Below are positions 61,548-64,000 of a DNA stretch of 64,000 nucleotides, piece after piece. The position numbers and the translations under genes are program-made. How positions within the stretch are numbered: the first letter of the stretch is position 1; the number at the start of each line of letters is the position of its first letter. The notes beneath the pieces are model-generated. The model did no database searches and was not told the origin of the DNA. It saw only the letters and a program-made list of their open reading frames with translations. Source of the stretch: Burkholderia sp. WSM2230 (GTDB taxonomy: Bacteria; Pseudomonadota; Gammaproteobacteria; Burkholderiales; Burkholderiaceae); contig NZ_AXAJ01000015.1 in assembly GCF_000472445.1 (NCBI RefSeq), forward strand, positions 61,503 to 125,502, in the 5' to 3' direction.

Positions 61548-62984
61548 CTACGGCGCAGCAAACACGTCCGTACGATTGGCCGTGTTACCCGAGTTGGTCT
61601 GCACGAACAGCGGCACGAACGCCGTGCCCCGCGCATCCAGCCCCTGATAGTCGCCGACGAAAAAGCCCTCCGCATTCGGCGCGGTCTTCAGATCGAACGG
61701 GCCGGCCACATGCAGCTCTGCGCCAAAAGTCTTGCCGCCGTCCGTCGAGGTGGTCTGCCAATAGTCGGTCGGCAGCGTCGACGTATTGCCGGCTTCGAGC
61801 GCGCGAAAATCATAGTAGGTAACGGCGACCGTTCCCGCGGAGTTGACGCGAACGCTTGGGTTGAACGCGGGCTTTCCAGAAGGCGTGTTCACGCGCACTG
61901 GCGCGCTCCAGGTCTTGCCGCCGTCCGTCGAAGTAGACAGCGCAATCTCATCGTACTGGCCGCCGTTGAAACGCGAATCCTGCCAGACGACGTAGAGCTG
62001 GCCCGTCGCCGGATCGATTGCGGGCTCGGGAATGATGTCTCCCGTACGCACCGGTTCGCCCGTGTTGGGGTCAGTGACCGAGACGGTCTGCAGACCGGAG
62101 ACGATTTGTGGCTTGGTCCACGTGAGGCCGTCATCGGTGGATTTGATGAACGCCACCTTGCCCGCCGCTTTTGAGAACGGTGGACTAATCAGGTCGAAGA
62201 AGTTGTAGAGCGTTCCGTTCTGCGAGTTGACCACGATCTGATTGCCGATGGTCTGCTGCCGCGACGGCACCGTCACGATGACTGACGGCGTGCTCCATGT
62301 GAGGCCGCCGTCAACTGTCTTCGAGAACATCGACGGTCCGCGGAAAGCAGCCGTGTGCAGGTTCGCATACGGATTACCGTTCGGCAATTCGAGCCGGTCC
62401 CAGACTGCATAGGCGACACCTGCGCGAACCGGATTCGCCGTTACCGACTCTTTATCGTTGAAGAACTGCAACGACGGTTCGTTATCCGCGATGAGCACAC
62501 GCAAGTTGTCCCACGTTTGACCTCCGTCCTTCGACACCGCGGCGCCGACGGCGTTGTTGTTGTTCGACTGGTTAAACGAGATCGACACGGAGTATGCGGT
62601 GCCGTCCGGTCCAATGGAGACCCACGGGTCGGACGCCCGTTCGTACGGCAGACCACTGGCGCACATGCTGAATGGCTGCGGAGTTTCTTTCCACGTTTGG
62701 CCGCCGTCGAAGGAAGCGGCCGACACCAGACCGTGAGCGCCGCCGTTCGACCAGCGGTCCTGCTGCCACACGGCAATCAGGTTGGAAGGATTAGCCGGAT
62801 TCACGGCGAGCCAGGGCTCGACCTCGGCATTCACATAGATGGTGCCAGGCCCGCCGATGTTGCAACTGGCAAACGGACTCGGACCCGACGCCAGAACCGG
62901 CGCGGCCCACCCCGTGGTGCTGGCCGTCAATGCAATGGCGAGCGGGATGCCGAATAGAAGTACACCATGCTTGTTGCAGGACAT
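61548..62984 (-). CDS. secreted sialidase-fold protein with six Asp-boxes
   Basis: The 478-residue protein has a signal peptide (LLFGIPLAIALTASTTGWA) and six BNR/Asp-box motifs: SFDGGQTW, SKDGGQTW, TVDGGLTW, STDDGLTW, STDGGKTW and STDGGKTF. These mark a six-bladed propeller as in exo-sialidases. The catalytic sialidase residues (FRIP arginine, Tyr/Glu pair) are not obvious, so it may be a glycan-binding or other hydrolase. The ATG at 62984 was chosen because GAGGAGGAA precedes it. Location is the periplasm or outside the cell. Confidence 0.85.
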   Translation of the reverse strand: MSCNKHGVLLFGIPLAIALTASTTGWAAPVLASGPSPFASCNIGGPGTIYVNAEVEPWLAVNPANPSNLIAVWQQDRWSNGGAHGLVSAASFDGGQTWKETPQPFSMCASGLPYERASDPWVSIGPDGTAYSVSISFNQSNNNNAVGAAVSKDGGQTWDNLRVLIADNEPSLQFFNDKESVTANPVRAGVAYAVWDRLELPNGNPYANLHTAAFRGPSMFSKTVDGGLTWSTPSVIVTVPSRQQTIGNQIVVNSQNGTLYNFFDLISPPFSKAAGKVAFIKSTDDGLTWTKPQIVSGLQTVSVTDPNTGEPVRTGDIIPEPAIDPATGQLYVVWQDSRFNGGQYDEIALSTSTDGGKTWSAPVRVNTPSGKPAFNPSVRVNSAGTVAVTYYDFRALEAGNTSTLPTDYWQTTSTDGGKTFGAELHVAGPFDLKTAPNAEGFFVGDYQGLDARGTAFVPLFVQTNSGNTANRTDVFAAP

Positions 62985-63204
62985 AGAAGATTCCTCCTCC
63001 ATAGGCGGCCTGTGACGGGCAGACCGATAGCACGCTGGCGGTTGCTAAGCGACGTGGGGAGATTGCGCCTGCTTGCATGAGTCATAACGACAGCATCGGC
63101 GCTTCTTGTTCAGCATCTTTTACTCGCCAGACTCACTACCGCTTCAACCATTGCAGGCCGCGAGCGCTGGAGACCGCCAGCGCGTCGGCTACGACTTCCA
63201 TCGT

Positions 63205-63226
63205 GCTGCCGGTTATGACCGGCAGC
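63205..63226. repeat. 9-bp inverted repeat
   Basis: GCTGCCGGT (63205-63213) and ACCGGCAGC (63218-63226) pair perfectly around TATG. Its role is unknown; it may be a terminator or an operator. Confidence 0.6.
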
Positions 63227-63498
63227 AGGGATGCCAATGCAATTTAGGTCTTACCAAATGCATCGGCGGGAAATTTTTTGTAACGGGCGATGCGCTGTGG
63301 CTCGACATGCCGCCAATGTCTTTGCGGCAGCGGACGCGGCTATCCGGATTGGATCACGTCGTGAGATATCGCAGCGCGCAGCGACTAATTAAGCGAATCA
63401 GAAAATCGCGTGGAGCGTATGTCGCCGTGATGCGAAGGAGAACCGGAGCGGGGACGTGTCCCAGAGCTCGGGAACATCTTGTAGAAGAGGTGGAGGTG

Positions 63499-63523
63499 CT
63501 GGAGCCTCAGAACGAGGCTCCAG
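63499..63523 (-). terminator. hairpin after sdhB
   Basis: A perfect 10-bp stem CTGGAGCCTC/GAGGCTCCAG with a 5-nt loop starts 21 nt beyond the sdhB stop; no clear U-tract. Confidence 0.55.
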
Positions 63524-63544
63524 CCAATGCAGCGATGATGCTCG

Positions 63545-64000
63545 TCAGACCGTGCGGCGCACCATCAATTCCTTGATCTTGCCGATCGCCTTGGTCGGGT
63601 TCAAGCCCTTCGGGCAGACGTCGACGCAGTTCATGATGGTGTGGCAGCGGAACAGCCGGTACGGGTCTTCCAGGTTATCGAGCCGCTCGCCGGTCGCCTG
63701 ATCGCGGCTGTCCGCGATGAAGCGGTACGCCTGCAGCAGACCCGCCGGGCCCACGAACTTGTCCGGATTCCACCAGAAGCTCGGGCACGACGTCGAGCAG
63801 CTCGCGCACAGGATGCACTCGTACAGCCCGTCGAGCTCGTCGCGCTCTTCCGGCGACTGCAGACGCTCCTTCTCCGGCGGCGGCGTGTCGTTGATCAGGT
63901 ACGGCCTGATCGAGTGGTACTGGTTGAAGAACTGCGTGAAGTCGCAGATCAGGTCGCGCACCACCGGCAGCCCCGGCAGCGGACGCAGCACGATCTTCTG
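63545..64000 (-). CDS. sdhB: succinate dehydrogenase iron-sulfur subunit (C-terminal part)
   Basis: The reading frame runs off the right edge, so only the last 150 or so residues are seen. They carry the [4Fe-4S] motif CILCASCSTSCPSFWW and the [3Fe-4S] motif CHTIMNCVDVCPKGLNP of SdhB, which passes electrons from SdhA to quinone. The N-terminal [2Fe-2S] domain lies outside. The product sits on the cytoplasmic face of the inner membrane. It is the end of an sdh operon running leftward; nothing on its strand follows closely. Confidence 0.95.
   Translation of the reverse strand, partial: QKIVLRPLPGLPVVRDLICDFTQFFNQYHSIRPYLINDTPPPEKERLQSPEERDELDGLYECILCASCSTSCPSFWWNPDKFVGPAGLLQAYRFIADSRDQATGERLDNLEDPYRLFRCHTIMNCVDVCPKGLNPTKAIGKIKELMVRRTV

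Larger units (their letters stand above)
62985..63544. other. sialidase-fold gene to sdhB intergenic region
   Basis: This 560-bp gap contains no gene I accept. It holds a perfect 9-bp hairpin with TATG loop (63205-63226) and, near its right end, a 10-bp hairpin behind sdhB. Bases 63240-63300 are AT-richer and may carry the promoter of the sialidase-fold gene. Confidence 0.5.

Noticed and set aside
63106..63576. 156-codon plus-strand frame in the gap before sdhB
   Set aside because: It overlaps the end of sdhB by 32 bases, has no ribosome binding site and no domain. Codon composition is uneven; not accepted, though conservation could reopen it.

Overview
The window is chromosomal DNA of about 63% GC or more from a betaproteobacterium of the family Burkholderiaceae, most likely Paraburkholderia or a close relative. 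This rests on gene content and order: an rpsU-yqeY-dnaG-rpoD macromolecular synthesis operon, a xseB-ispA-dxs run, a clustered hopanoid pathway, a Burkholderia-type DUF3564-like protein, and very GC-biased third codon positions. No phage, insertion sequence, CRISPR array or rRNA operon was seen.

Layout. 0-12.2 kb holds AMP nucleosidase, a split chromate transporter with a divergent LysR regulator, a LOG-family protein whose start codon is one base from that of divergent DNA polymerase I, a type II NADH dehydrogenase, a Tat-exported dienelactone hydrolase, a mercaptopyruvate sulfurtransferase and an orphan Rieske oxygenase. 12.4-19.3 kb holds xseB-ispA-dxs (isoprenoid precursors), folE2, tsaD and a flavoprotein. 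19.3-24.8 kb is the S21/primase/sigma-70 operon with two extended -10 promoters and an internal hairpin. At 24,966-25,300 lies a tRNA-Ile(CAU) gene split by a 256-nt group I intron. 25.7-30.7 kb has a 43-residue secreted peptide gene, a cluster of DnaA boxes, an FMN reductase, a stress-type protein and a hybrid histidine kinase. 31.4-33.3 kb is a response regulator-CheC-diguanylate cyclase operon behind a near-consensus sigma-28 promoter.

33.5-48.7 kb is the hopanoid region: hpnD-hpnE-shc-hpnG (squalene synthesis, cyclisation, side-chain processing), hpnN-mlaA and the divergent MlaC-like hpnM (envelope transport), ispH-hpnH (isoprenoid supply and adenosylhopane formation), hpnB, an unknown gene and hpnA. 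The ispA, dxs and ispH genes feed the same C5/C15 pool that HpnD/HpnE/SHC use. hpnC is not in the window.

48.8-64 kb is accessory metabolism and envelope genes: acylphosphatase, EgtD without an adjacent EgtB, RarD, a DUF962/Mpo1-like protein, a Crp/Fnr regulator, a secreted nuclease translationally coupled to a small unknown protein, a DUF1254 protein, an AcpA-like phosphoesterase, GNAT, a 2OG-dioxygenase-like protein, PpnP, a six-Asp-box sialidase-fold protein, and the 3' part of sdhB cut by the window edge.

The most notable item is the self-splicing-type intron in the tRNA anticodon loop. Its splice sites (between U33 and C34) are fixed by a six-base internal guide that matches the joined exons. 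All functional calls come from reading the sequence; no database search was run.
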